A DNA stretch of 64,000 nucleotides from Agaricus subrufescens. Taxonomy: Eukaryota; Basidiomycota; Agaricomycetes; Agaricales; Agaricaceae. The translations under genes were made by a program, and so were the position numbers. Location: contig CM057066.1 of NCBI GenBank assembly GCA_029945375.1, positions 1,178,001 through 1,242,000 of the forward strand. Direction: 5' to 3'. Shown here in pieces: positions 1-11,714 of the stretch. Below the pieces are notes generated by a model. The model did no database searches, had not been told where the DNA came from, and saw nothing but the letters and a program-made list of their open reading frames with translations. Numbering within the stretch: the first letter of the stretch is position 1; every line of letters begins with the position of its first letter.

Positions 1-1
1 A

Positions 2-271
2 GATGAGAAGGGGTCCGAGAATGAGAGTGACCCAGGAGATGAGGAGGGGTCCGAGAATGAGAGTGACCCGGGAGATGAGGAGGGGTCTGACAGTGACTTG
101 GGAGATGAGGAGGGTTCTGAGAGTGGGGCTCAATCGAGTGGCGAGATGGACGATGAAGATGGTGTGGATGAAGAGGCTCGAAAGGAAACACGTAAGGGGC
201 TGAAACGAAGGTATCAAGATGAGGATAATGGCAAAGATGTAGGGAAGGGGAAAAAACCAAAGAAATGCTAG
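2..271 (+). CDS. 3' end of an ORF with acidic tandem repeats
   Basis: The window opens inside a reading frame that ends at TAG 269-271, with 90 codons visible and no start. Two full and two shortened copies of a 36-bp repeat encode units of the type DEEGSENESDPG, making the tail strongly acidic. A basic end follows (KGLKRR, then KGKKPKKC). I recognise no domain. The next element begins 5 bp after the stop and looks like an LTR, and a purine-rich stretch lies at 241-265. My inference is that this is the end of a retroelement protein rather than a host gene, but an ordinary nuclear protein with an acidic tail is possible. The upstream sequence is needed to decide. Confidence 0.45.
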   Translation, partial: DEKGSENESDPGDEEGSENESDPGDEEGSDSDLGDEEGSESGAQSSGEMDDEDGVDEEARKETRKGLKRRYQDEDNGKDVGKGKKPKKC

Positions 272-276
272 CTTTT

Positions 277-544
277 TGTTGGGGCCTTTACCGAAATTTC
301 ATAGGATTATTCTTTTATTATTCTCCTAACTTAAACCCGGTTTAATTTTGACTATTTCACATATTAAGTAAGGAATTCCCCAATTATATAAGTCAGGGAA
401 GTGAAAGTTAGTCTTGGAAATATCTCGCTTACAAGATAGGGTAAGCACAGATCAAAACTCTGGATTAGTCAAGTCCTAGTCAAGTCTATACCCTACATTC
501 ACACGTACATAAGCTCGGTGATCTCCCTAACCCCGGGTCTCACA
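277..544 (+). mobile_element. Probable 3' LTR of a retroelement
   Basis: A 268-bp stretch begins TGTTGGGG and ends CACA (TG...CA). It carries a TATA-like TTATATAAG near 385, starts just after the stop of the acidic ORF and a purine-rich tract, and ends exactly where P450 homology begins. No second copy of the LTR is visible, so the call rests on termini and context. If right, insertion of this element removed the first exons of the P450 copy that follows. Confidence 0.4.
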
Positions 545-1827
545 GTGAGTATGTAGAGGAAGCCATGGAGGGATTGAATGAGGCGGCTATCCCAGGAAAT
601 TTCCTTGTTGACATCTTTCCATCCATGAAGTACATTCCAAACTGGTTTCCGGGGACGGGATGGAAAAGGCGAGCGCAACATTGGAGGGATGTCAACCATG
701 AAATCCGCTTCAAGGCCTTCAATGTTGTCAGAAGTCAGATGGTCAGCGACCACATACTACCTATTGTATATTAAACGTTTTTAACAAAACATTTGCAGGA
801 CGAAGGAATTGCAACACCGTCCCTCTGTAGAACATTGATTGAGGATTTGCCCGATTCGACCTCAACCAGCCGACCCGTGAAAGAGGAAGTTGCGATAGAT
901 ACATGTGCCGTATCTTACATAGGTAAGTCACAAAAGTGATTGATGTTCAAATAGCTAATAACGCTGACGCAGGTGCTTCCGAGTCGGTATGAGCTGATAG
1001 CTTCGTTGCTTTTTCCTGAGTTGACATCTCTTCCTAGAGTTCATCTGTAGGCCGGACGTTCTTTATGGCTATGCTCCTGCATCCAGAGGCTCAAAAGAAA
1101 GGTCAAGCCGAACTAGACAGAGTACTGAATGGGCGGCTGCCTGAACCAGATGATGCCCCATTTCTGCCTTACATAAATGCTATGGTGAAGGAGACGTTGC
1201 GGTGGCAGCCTGTAGCCCCACTTTGTACGTAGCTGGATGTGTGTTCTCCTTCTGATGTTTTTTCACTGATGTCCCCGAAGCCATCCCTCATGCTGTGGTC
1301 GGTGACGACGAATATAATGGATATTTTATACCCAAAGGTACAATCGTGTTTGGAAACTCCTGGTAAGTCTATTTTTATCTTTATTCACCTTTGATCTTGA
1401 ACGTCACCCAGGACACTCATGCATGACTCGGAAATGTATGAAGACCCAGAGAGCTTTATTCCCGATCGTTTCCTGAAAGATGGGAAACTTGATAGTACCG
1501 TTCGAGACCCATCAATAGCCGTATTTGGATACGGACGAAGAATCTGCCCTGGGCGATATTTTGGTCTGAACGCTCTATTCTTGATGATTGCTCATACATT
1601 GGCTGTATTCGATATCAAGCCTGCATTGGATGAAGATGGAAATGAAATACAACTCAAGGCTGATATGACGGATGGTTTATCATCGTGCGTGCAAAAGTGT
1701 TCGCGTAATGTGGTCATAGTACTAACGTTCCGTCTTTGATAGTCAACCTGTGCCATTCGCATGTAGGATTGTTCCGCGCTCGAAGGCTGCTATTGACTTG
1801 ATACGGCACAGCAGCCATATAGAGTGA
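545..1827 (+). pseudogene. Cytochrome P450, 5'-truncated (copy 1 of array)
   Basis: Heme-thiolate monooxygenase remnant. It starts inside what is exon 4 of the complete copies and lacks exons 1-3, hence the membrane anchor and the proline hinge. Exons: 545-741, 799-922, 973-986, 1038-1224, 1281-1362, 1412-1684, 1743-1827. The last six have exactly the lengths of copy 2 (124, 14, 187, 82, 273, 85 nt). The frame is open to TGA 1825-1827, the heme motif [11 protein letters not shown] is intact, and the K-helix ETLR is present. The closest relative in the window is copy 2 at 3594, and the 3' flank is shared with it too. The surviving part shows no stop or frameshift, so truncation is recent or a chimeric transcript is still made. 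It cannot encode a working P450 as it stands. Confidence 0.85.
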
Positions 1828-3552
1828 ACATACTGTCTTCGGTGGCTTTTGCTTATATATAAATTGAAATTATACTTCAAGGCATATACTCGCAGGCACT
1901 ATCACTCTATCGCATGTTTTTAAGATCCCGATTTTGCAAAGCATGGCCGATGAATCCGTAGGAGAAACGAGTGTGATTGTGTCTGCAGAACCAAACTTGA
2001 TTCTTGTAACATTCAGGCCGCTCGTGCTATTGTACTGTGTGGTGTGGTTAGACAACTATACAGAGAGCGGGAAAATGAACGATGCTGCTCATATCGAACC
2101 TTACCCGGATATCCAACCGAAGAACTTCGTCATTTTGAAGACTATTCACTTCACTTCTGCAGCGATCCTGAGTTTTTTTGGAGTTCAATACTGACCAGTG
2201 TAGGGCGATATATATGTATATATGTGTATATATGGCATAAATCGGAGAACTTTCACGTAGAAGAAACGTATTCAATGGACGTGCAAAGCTCTCTGACAGT
2301 ATAAATCTCTGTACGGCCGTGCGGGGCAAAAAAAAAACATACAGACAGAGTTTCAGTCCTGAATAGCACGGCGATCATGCCTCAGACAGTACTCCTGATA
2401 TACAGGATGAAAATCGCCTGCGGCCCATTCCATGTTAGCCATGAATTCCAAGTCATTTACCAGGATCTTCTTGAAACACAAAGCGCCGCATGTAACATTG
2501 TTCCGAGGGACCCGGTCGAGGAGAGAATCTGAGAAAGTTACTACAAATGGGGGTGCCAAAATTTGCTGTGTCAATGCAAGAATACTTTGGGTAAAAGTGT
2601 GCAGTTGGAAAGAGGATGAAGAGTCTTATCGGCAAGTGCCTACATTAAAGGAAGTATGGTCATCAGCCGCTCGGCAAGTTGAATATGATCAGGCACATAC
2701 CGGACATACACCAGTGACTATCTCGAATGGTACGCCCAGACATTTTCCATCTATATTTACCAGGCGTGGGATGAAACGGAGGCAGTATAGTATTTTAGGG
2801 ACAGGAGTCGTCTCGCAAGACATCCAAGTTGGTGTACGACTTTGATAGTCACAAATCTAAGGGGGTTAGGAAGACACGAAATTTTCTGCAATGTCAGCAA
2901 TAGTGATGGAACATCAAGAAACTCGGAGTAGAAGAATGCATGAACATCGAGTGCAGTGTGATTTCTCAGAGGTCGGGGACCGTCTGTATGTGCGTGTTTG
3001 AGCCAGTTCGGCATTTGGCACCTTCCCTACTGCTACTGTTGCCACTATGCCCTTTTCGTTTGTGTCGTGCATTGCTACAACACCCAGGTATTTGGCCACT
3101 GACGAGACATAAAGCACCGGCCTCTATAGTTGCCTCGAGTCATCCAGTCTCGTCGCGTGGTTTTAAACATCGTTCAAATGTTATTTTGGGAACTCATGTC
3201 TTTTATTCACCGAGTTACAAAAACAGATTGACAATGTAGTATACGGAGAAATCGCACCATGATTGCCGCATCAAAGTGGTTGCATTTCGAGTTCAAATTG
3301 CTGCACTATGTCTGACCACTGATCACGGCCTCCAGAAACGGGAATGCCTAGTTGTGCTCTCCTGCGCATCTCTCCATTTTTTTCTCCTGTTTCGTGCCCT
3401 CCCACCGATCAGCGGAGGTCCCTCACTATCAGGATATTCTTGACTTTTGGTCACCGAAGTTCAGGAACCAAAAATCATCAGAAGAGAGAAGTTTGTCTTC
3501 TGCGGCAGGTTCTCAGAATGGAAAACATACATATGCTCTCATGGTCCATTCG
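1828..3552. other. Intergenic between P450 copies 1 and 2
   Basis: No convincing gene. 1828-1990 is related to 5617-5775, the flank after copy 2, and marks the duplicated block. A TA-rich microsatellite lies at about 2207-2233. A short segment at about 2790-2837 (containing GGGACAGGAGTCG) recurs at about 20700-20745 upstream of copy 4. Short ORFs here have no recognisable features. Confidence 0.6.
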
Positions 3553-3560
3553 TATATAAG
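3553..3560 (+). promoter_or_regulatory. TATA box of P450 copy 2
   Basis: TATATAAG lies 34-41 bp before the ATG at 3594, a normal spacing for a short fungal 5' leader. Confidence 0.5.
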
Positions 3561-3593
3561 TAGGTCGCTGAAATTAACTACATGTGAGTCAAT

Positions 3594-5616
3594 ATGGGCT
3601 TTTTCTTGAGTCTCACTGCGTCGATCTTCTGCCTTGCATGCGTTGGGTGGCTCCTTGATCGCTTTAGGTTCCCCAAGTTTGGTCGCGTCCGTCTTCCACC
3701 AGGACCAAAAGGCTACCCAATCATAGGGAACTTTTTGGATCTTCCCACCCGGAAACCATGGCTCGTTTATGATCGCATGTTCAAGACCTATGGTGAGCCG
3801 TGAGCCTCATGACCATCTTTTGCTTTTTGGCCTAAACAATCCCTATAGGTGACATGGTTTACCTGAACGTATTCGGACAAAGTTTCTTGATCTTGGGAAG
3901 TACCCAAGTGACCAATGATCTTTTCGAAAAACGCTCCAGGAACTATTCGGACAGGGTCCGTTCTCCAATGATATTGGAGTTGTAAGTCCTCGCACTATGT
4001 CGAAGGAGGGGCTTAACAATTCCTTTTCTTAGGATGAAATGGGATTTTAACTTCGCTTTGCTACCATACGGCCCGGTTTGGCGGGATCGTCGTCGCGTGT
4101 TTGGAAATCACTTCCACCAGAAGGTGGTTGACAAATACTTACCAGTTCAGCTGCAGAGTATACGTGCCCTCATTCGAAATGTATTGGATTCACCAGAGAG
4201 ACTGGACGAATGGATACATTTGTGAGGAACACTACGACGCGTCTGGCTGTTCACTAATGACTGGTGTCTCTTAGTTCTATTTCGTCATCGGTTATGAAGA
4301 CCATGTATGGCATGGAAGCTAAAATCAAAGATCCATATGTTGAATGTGTCGAGGAAGCCATGAAGGGACTAAATGAAGCGGGTATTCCAGGAAATTTCTG
4401 GGTCGATATATTTCCAACGATGAAATACATTCCAAGCTGGTTTCCCGGAGCAGGGTGGAAGAGGCGGGCGCGACATTGGAGTAATATCAACCATGATGTC
4501 CGCTTTAAGGCTTTCAATATCGTGAAAAAACAGATGGTCAGTGCCAACCTGAGACATACTGCCTACTTTATACCATACTGACAATATACTTGCAGAACGA
4601 GGGAGTTGCAACACCATCACTTTGTAGAACATTGATTGAGGATTTGCCCGATTCAACCTCACCCAGCCGAGCTGTGAAAGAGGAAGTTGCGATAGATACA
4701 TGTGCCGTATCTTACATGGGTAAGTCACAAAAGTAATTGTTTCAATAACTAACAATGCTGGCGTAGGTGCTTCTGAATCGGTATGAGCTAACAGCTTCAT
4801 TGATTTTTTCCTGAGTTGACCGTCCTTCCTAGAGTTTATCGGTAGGCCGGACATTCTTTATGGCCATGCTCCTGCATCCAGAGGCTCAAAAGAAAGGTCA
4901 AGCCGAGCTGGACAAAGTACTGAATGGTCGGCTGCCCGAACCAGGTGACGCCCCAGTTCTGCCCTACATAAATGCTATGGTAAAGGAGACACTACGCTGG
5001 CAGCCTGTAGCTCCGCTTTGTACGTCGCTGGATATACGATTTTCCGTTGTTATTTTTTATTGATGATCCAAAGCTGTTCCACATACTACAGTCGATGACG
5101 ACGAATACAATGGGTATTTCATACCCAAAGGTACAATCGTATTTGGAAACTCCTGGTGTGTTCATTTGACTTTGATTCCCTTTGTTAATCCTGAACTCCA
5201 CTCAGGACGCTCATGCATGACCCAGAGATGTATGAAGACCCGGAGAGCTTTAATCCTGGTCGTTTCTTGAAAGAAGGGAAACTCGACAGTACTATCCGGG
5301 ACCCGTCAATAGCCGTATTTGGATATGGGCGAAGGATTTGTCCTGGGCGACATTTTGGTCTGAATGCCCTCTTCTTGATGATTGCCCATACTTTGGCCGT
5401 ATTCGACATCAAGCCTGCATTAGATGAAGATGGAAATGAGATACAATTCAAGGCTGATATGACGAATGGGTTGGTGTCGTACGTGCAAAAGTGTTTGTGT
5501 AGCAACAGTATTGACGTTCATTTTTTGGTAGACGACCTGTGCCATTCGCGTGTAGGGTTGTTCCACGTTCGAGGGCTGCTATTGAATTGATTCGGGATAG
5601 CAACCTTATGGAATGA
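3594..5616 (+). CDS. Cytochrome P450 (copy 2 of array)
   Basis: Membrane-bound heme monooxygenase, presumably ER, working with NADPH-P450 reductase; the substrate is unknown. Ten exons: 3594-3792, 3849-3981, 4033-4221, 4275-4536, 4596-4719, 4767-4780, 4833-5019, 5074-5155, 5206-5478, 5532-5616, giving 515 aa, a usual P450 length. Visible features: an N-terminal hydrophobic anchor, the hinge [12 protein letters not shown] near residue 36, the K-helix ETLR, and the heme motif [11 protein letters not shown] with the cysteine near 443. The 14-nt exon 6 encodes most of the I-helix signature (GASES followed by S). All introns are GT-AG. The style resembles fungal P450s often annotated as O-methylsterigmatocystin-oxidoreductase-like, but that label is not evidence for the reaction. 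Copy 1 is its nearest relative here. Confidence 0.93.
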
Positions 5617-6550
5617 ACGTATTGTCGTCGGTGGCTTTTACTCGTACCTAATGAGATCGTACTACAACACATATACTCGCAGAGGAACTGTAACTCTATC
5701 GCAGGCATTGTAGATCCCGATTTTACAAAAAGAATGATCGGTGAGTCCATAGGAGGAACGATTGTGAACGTGTCGGCAAATCGGAGTCAAACTAAGCTAT
5801 TATATAGTAGCAAAGAGGCAGATCGTGCTGTTACACTGCACCAGTGTGACGTGATTGCTCAACTGAAAGTCGCCCACACTGAGCGGTTGTGCAACTTCTT
5901 ACACTAACTATACAAACCACGGGCAAGTGGACGACGTGGACACGTGTTGAAGCTTGTCCGAGTGAACACTACTAACGCTAGTATCTATTAATGAAAGTCA
6001 TGGATGCCAAATGACTGCCTCCTCTTCGACTTGAACTTCGATCACTTCCATCGTCTATCATCGTCTTTACAGTGGATCTGAGGAGCCCTGAAATACATAT
6101 GGCCGGATCTCAGAACCAGAACCCAGGATATGATTACAACAATATGGCTTCCACTCTCCCGGGAATTTACTGACCTGTTACGCCATCAAAAACGTAAACC
6201 ATCCAACTTGAGCCAGCACACTACCCGCTACCTCGCTTTGCACACGGTCGCATCGTCCCGTCTCAAAAAAATGCACATCAGTCTGGTCTTGCACCTTGTA
6301 TAGTTCTACCTTCCTTCTTTGACTACCCCGGTGGCTAATTACTACCAGGCTATCTCGGGAATCTACAAACTTCTGACTTAGTCGAGCGTAGCGTGGAAGG
6401 CTACAATAGAATCGCTGTGGGAACAAACGTACTTACATTTGTTCTGTCGATCATCTGATGTGCCTTCTGCGGCTTCTGGTGGGTATTCAAGACTTGTAAT
6501 GTACTCACGTTCAAAACATACATAAACTGATCGAACAACAGTTGGGCCGT
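5617..6550. other. Intergenic and promoter region of P450 copy 3
   Basis: 5617-5775 matches the 3' flank of copy 1. From about 6300 to 6550 the sequence parallels 20760-20988 upstream of copy 4, including the block AATGTACTCACGTTC just before the start. This is a duplicated promoter and probably holds the shared regulatory sites. No gene seen. Confidence 0.6.
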
Positions 6551-8565
6551 ATGGACCTTCTATCGAGTCTCGCTGCTTTGATCCTTAGTCTCACCTGCAT
6601 TAGGTGGCTCCTTGACCGCCTTCAGTGTCCCAGCCTTCCCCTTCCACCCGGTCCAAAAGGCTATCCAATCATCGGAAACCTTTTCGACCTACCAACGCAC
6701 AAACTATGGCTCACATTTGATCGAATGTTTAAAACCTATGGTGAGCTGTGTACTGTAATCGACCTTTCTTTTTGGTCTGAAAGTTTGATAGGTGACATGG
6801 TTTACTTGAACATACTTGGACGGAAATTTTTGATCTTGGGAAATCCACAAATAATCAATGATCTTTTCGAGAAACGCTCGAGGAATTACTCGGATAGGGT
6901 TCACTCTACCTTGCTCTTAGACTTGTGAGCTGCCGCATGATTGTAAGGGAGAAAAAATATACTGACCTCTTACCATAGAATGGAGTTGGATTACAATTTC
7001 GGCGTGTTACCATACGGTCAGAGTTGGCGAGGCCGTCGTCGTGCCTTTCAAAATGTATTCCACCAAAATAAGGTCAAGGATTACCTACCTGCCCAGTTAG
7101 GGAGCACACGCACCTTCATTCGAAATGTACTAGAATCACCAGACGAGTTTAGCAAGTGGATTCATTTGTGAGAGATAACTCAATCGACTAGATTGTCTAC
7201 TAATATCTATCTATCTCCAAGCTCCACCGCATCGTCAATCATGGAGATAATGTATGGCACAAAGATCAAACCTGGGGATCAACACCTTGAAATCGTTTAT
7301 GAAGCTCTTGAGGGTGCCAATGAAGCAAGTGTTCCAGGCAAGTTCTTGGTCGAGTTTTTGCCTATCATGAAGTACATTCCGAGCTGGTTCCCTGGGGCTG
7401 GATGGAAAAGAAAAGTGCTATATTGGAGGGACATCAACCGTCAAGTGCGTCTCAACCCTTATAATCTCGTTAAGAATCAAGTGGCGAGTACTGTACCCCA
7501 ATTTTTTACCTATTCTAGACTAACGGGGCATTGTAGAATGAAGGCACAGCAACACCGTCTATTTGTAGAACGTTGATAGAGAAGCTGCCCGATCCGTCCT
7601 CGCCTGACCATCTTTTGAAAGAAAACACTGCCATCAATACGTGCGCTGTGTCCTTTGTGGGTGAGCCTCCAGTATAAAATATTTAGACGACCAACAGTGA
7701 CTGTGGAATAGGGGCTGCTGAAACTGTATGATTTCAAAGGTTTTATCCTTGTTTCCTCAATGTAATGCCGTCCCACAGAGTCTTTTTGCTGCACGGATAT
7801 TCTTTTTGGCCATGCTTCTATATCCAGAGGCTCAAAAAAAAGGTCAAGCCGAACTAGACAAAGTCCTCAATGGGCGTCTGCCAGAACATCGTGACAGTTC
7901 ATCTTTGCCCTATATAAGTGCAATGGTGAAGGAAACACTGCGCTGGCGACTTGTAGCACCCAGTTGTACGCCGCAAGAAAATTTGTTGTCTTTACTTTTT
8001 TTATTGATAATTTCCAAGCCATCCCTCATGCAACATCTGATGATGACGAGTATAACGGATACTTCATACCCAAAGGCACGATTGTGTTTGGCAACACCTG
8101 GTGCGTCTATTTTGGTTTGCATTCGCCTTGTTAATCCTTGACTATGTTTAGGACACTTTTGCATGATCCGGAAATTTACAAGAACCCAGAGGAGTACATT
8201 CCCGACCGTTTTTTGAAAGATGGAAAGCTTGATAATTCCATTCGAGACCCATCAACAGCTGCCTTTGGATACGGACGAAGGATATGCCCTGGGCGTTATT
8301 TTGCCCTAAATGCCCTCTTCTTAATGGTTGCTCATACATTGGCTGTATTCGATATCAAGCCCGCATTGGATGGAGATGGAAATGAAATAGAGGTCAAGGG
8401 TGAAATGACGGGTGCAATTCTCTCGTATGTGTGCGATGTCTATCCAAAATAGCAGTTGCCGCTGACACTTCATGTTATAGGGAGCCTGTTCCTTTCCAAT
8501 GCAGGGTTGTGCCTCGCTCAAAGGCAGCCATCGACTTGATACGGAACAGTGACCTTATGGAATGA
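6551..8565 (+). CDS. Cytochrome P450 (copy 3 of array)
   Basis: Same ten-exon plan: 6551-6740, 6792-6924, 6979-7167, 7222-7483, 7537-7660, 7712-7725, 7779-7965, 8019-8100, 8152-8424, 8481-8565; 512 aa. The start is the ATG at 6551, which opens MDLLSS like copy 4 (MDLLPS). The micro-exon 7712-7725 gives GAAET, followed by S from the next exon. The heme motif [11 protein letters not shown] and ETLR are intact. Intron 4 appears to use a GC donor (GCGAGT at 7484) where the other copies have GT; using the nearby GT at 7481 would only drop one codon. The TGA at 8563-8565 is followed after 0 bp by the LTR of a copia element, so the native 3' UTR and terminator are gone and any mRNA must end in transposon sequence. 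Closest to copy 4. Confidence 0.92.
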
Positions 8566-8804
8566 TGTTGAGAAATGAGACTTAGTGACAACGAGGCATA
8601 GGTTTTAGATGCTCCTTCTTGGGAGCTCGATGCTTTTCTCCTTTACATCATGTTTCACTATTTTATCATAGTTTCATCATTTCTTTTGTCATGTTGTTTC
8701 ATTCTACATGTATAAAGGTAGCTACTAAAACTTATGAGGTCGAGTTTTCTTGCTTCGACCTCAGTTCTATTTACATTATACTTTGCTGTGCCTATGTCAC
8801 AACA
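8566..8804 (+). mobile_element. 5' LTR of a degenerate Ty1/copia element
   Basis: A 239-bp LTR, TGTTGAG...CACAACA, with a TATA-like GTATAAAGG near 8710. Its right end is fixed by the primer-binding site that follows at 8805. The same terminus (AACA followed by the same site) occurs in the second copia remnant at 19494, which supports the boundary. The left end abuts the P450 stop codon; AATGA (8561-8565) would be the target duplication, but the matching copy on the far side has been lost. Confidence 0.65.
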
Positions 8805-8816
8805 GGTTATGGGCCC
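8805..8816 (+). other. Copia primer-binding site (half tRNA-iMet)
   Basis: GGTTATGGGCCC directly follows the LTR. It is the exact complement of the anticodon-arm sequence GGGCCCATAACC of eukaryotic initiator tRNA-Met, the half-tRNA primer known for copia-type elements. The identical 12-mer follows the LTR of the minus-strand element at 19482-19493. Confidence 0.7.
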
Positions 8817-8847
8817 CGCTTTGGCGGAATCCACTTCGGATACCCTT

Positions 8848-11006
8848 CAGTTTCCGAAGTTGAATGGAACTAATTATTATACTTGGTCGAGCAACATGAG
8901 ATCCGCTCTTCAAGCGAAATATCTTTGGGGAATTGTTTCTGGACGCGAAATCTCTCCTATTAAACCCATCAGCAAAACCAAAAAAACCTTCAAAGGCCCC
9001 GGTACGCCAACCAAGGTGCCGTTATAATTTTCAAGATGACTTCATTTGGGAATTATTCCAAGACACACATGAAGTTCAAAGGTTACAAAAGTTTGCAAGG
9101 GAGCCGAAAAGATTTTGAACCCTTGCAAGGAAGCCGAAAAGATTTTGAGCCCTTGCAATGAGATAAAAACATTTTAGGCCATATTTGGCATAGCCAAAAT
9201 TATTTATTTATTTATTTTACTGTTTTTGTATTTTAATTCATTTTAATTCCAGTTACTATTATATATTCTAACTCTACTACCCAATTTAAGCTGTGTTATT
9301 TGTTATTATAGTATCTTTAGTTATAGGTTCACTGTGGTCTATTTATCTTATGAACTTAACATGATACACCACTTATGACTCAAAGGCTTAGTTAGAACAA
9401 TGAACTTGGACATATTCAACTTCAACTCAACTCAGTTCTCGCGCACTAATTGTTGTAAAGTGATTAAAGGATCACAATCAACAGTTTTGTATTTTGTTCA
9501 GCCTGCAGGGTACAGTCATGTGTTTATAATTTTGATTGTTCACTCAACTTTTTAAACTGGGAATGATAAATAAAATGTTTTCTCAACTTGAAATCAATGT
9601 AAGATATTTTTATTATCTTCAAAACATGACATTAAAATTATCTAGTCATTTGAATTGAAATAAATTGTTATTAACACCTTTCAATTTGAAGGCAAGGTTT
9701 TGGGGAGGCTTCGAAGGATTTAGAAACATCCAAATGTGATGAAAAGAATTTATGTAAGCAAGGTTGGTAGAACAAATTATTTTTATTAATTTATAAAGCT
9801 TCTAAATAATTTATGTAACAAGAGAGGTGGGGTAAATTATTTTTATTAATTTGTAAGGCTCCTAAATAATTTATTTAACTTAGAACAACCACATGGTTCA
9901 GACCGTTTTGCTGATGCCTTTGCTTGCTTCTTGCATATCTCAGACTGGCACTGGTACCTCAGTTGCCACTATGGTCGATCTGAATTCGCAGGAATATAAG
10001 GATTGGGAAGTTGCTATGGATAAATACAATCAATGGGTTCATTCTGATGATGCTGCTCAAGGCCTAATGTGCTGTCAAGTTTGCTCAACATGAACATGTC
10101 GCTTTGTTGTTGACATCTCAGGATATGTGGGATCATCTGGTCAAACTCTACATTATGCAAAGGAGCGACGTTAATGTCCAATATTATTATCAAGAATTGT
10201 ACTTGAAGAAATGGGATGGTCATACCTCTATGTCAGACCATATTGGGTCGATCCTTGGATATTGGTGTCGTATTTTGGATGCTGGACAAACTATGGATGA
10301 TAACTTGATTGTTCATACTCTTCTTGCCTCTCTTCCCCAGACAGCTGTTTGGGAAGTAGTTAAGCAAAATCTTCTCTCTTGTGGTACTCACCTAGATATT
10401 GACTTGGTAATGACCAAATTGCTTGCTACCTACGATCATGTATCTTGTGATGAACAAGAATCAGGTAAAAAGGCAAAGCAGCTTGCCTTAATTTCGAAGT
10501 CAAATGATTCTAATGGGAGTTCAGGGAATGGAAAAGAGAAGTCGAAAAAGAAGAAGGAAAAGAGTAAGCGAGAGCTGAAGCCAGATGACATTTGTCACAA
10601 TTGCAGAGAAAAGGGTCATTGGTGTCTGAATTGTCCTAAACCTAAGAAGCTGAAAGAAGATTTGAAGAATGTTGGAAAGGCTAATATAGCTGTGCAGGAG
10701 AGTGGGAGCCATGAAGTTGGGAAAGTTTTCATGGCCATTCAAGATTCTGGTATGCCTCTGGGTTTGTTATTGGATAGCGCTGCTTCAAACCATATGGTTT
10801 CTGATCACTCAATTTTTATTGAGTATCAAAAGCTAGAGCACTCACATGTTCAAGTTGGTGGATCTCATCAAGTTGCCATTGTTGGTATAGGCAAAATCAT
10901 GTTTCGCACCACTTCTCCCAACCAGACTAATGATGTTATTCTCGATGGTGTTTTCCACATTCCCAATCTTGGTGCAAATTTAATCAGTCTTGGCTGTCTT
11001 CAGTGA
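8848..11006 (+). pseudogene. Copia gag-protease, interrupted
   Basis: The gag N-terminus starts near 8848 with KLNGTNYYTWSSNM and breaks off near 9025. It resumes near 9960 (QEYKDWEVAMDKYNQW) and runs, with a stop at about 10091, through 10104-11006. The later part has a CCHC knuckle (C-x2-C-x4-H-x4-C, beginning CHNCREKGHWC) at about 10590-10635 and a protease motif LLLDSAASNH at about 10765, the copia variant of the DSGA box. The roughly 900-bp interruption is AT-rich and non-coding. Not functional. Confidence 0.8.
9025..9890. repeat. AT-rich insertion inside copia gag
   Basis: It separates two halves of gag that should be contiguous. Two tandem duplications are visible: a 30-bp unit (TTGCAAGG...) at 9093-9122 and 9123-9152, and a 60-bp-period unit at 9774-9819 and 9834-9879 (both starting AAATTATTTTTATTAATTT). 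No ORF, no clear terminal repeats. It could be a nested, decayed LTR or another non-autonomous element. Confidence 0.5.
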
Positions 11007-11710
11007 ATGGGTGCTGAGATTCGAGGACTTTATAATGGTATTGCAGTTTTATGGAATGGGGAAGAAATTTTCCATGCACTACTCATCAGATCTGATGGGA
11101 CTCTTTATTGGGTTAACTGTATTGGTTCTGACGATCATTATGCTTTCATGGCAGGTAGTGTTGGTGCAAGTATGCATTTGTGGCATCGTCAAATAGCTCA
11201 TCTTGGACCTGCTGGTATCAAGAAAATGTTTAATCAAAATCTCGTTAAAGGTTTGTGTATTGATGCACCTGAAGATTTCGATCATACATGTCACACATGC
11301 GCAAACAGAAAGTCTCATTTATCTCCCTTTCCAAAGTTGAGTTCTACCACATATGCAAAAAATGAGTTGGTCATAATGGATCTCACTGGACCTGTCAAGT
11401 CAGAAACTTGGGATGGATATTCCTATACTTTGATAGCTGTTGAGGTTAGTTGCCGGTGGCCAATTGGACATCTATTGAAGAAGAAGGATGAAGCAGGACA
11501 AGTAGTGAGAGACATATTAACTCAACTCGAATGTCAGGCAGGAACTCGAGTACGTCGGATATGATCTGAGGGTGGGTGCAAATTTGTCAATGCCAAGATG
11601 AACAAATATTGCCACATTAATGGTATCATTCATGAAACAATGGTGCCATATACTCCTCAACAGAATGGTATTTCTGAAAGAACACTAGCTATCCTGTGGC
11701 AGATGGTTTG
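11007..11710 (+). pseudogene. Copia integrase fragment
   Basis: GAG-pre-integrase region with HLWHRQIAHLG followed by a C-x2-C (HTCANRKSH), then the integrase core beginning ELVIMDLTGPVKS. A TGA at about 11562 interrupts it; beyond that come SEGGCKFVN and PYTPQQNGISER, both typical of copia integrases. A further TGA follows at about 11708. Confidence 0.8.
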
Positions 11711-11714
11711 ATAC

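Noticed and set aside
2432..2845. 137-codon + ORF between P450 copies 1 and 2
   Set aside because: No recognisable feature; the shared segment with 20700-20745 is a flank duplication, not a conserved frame.
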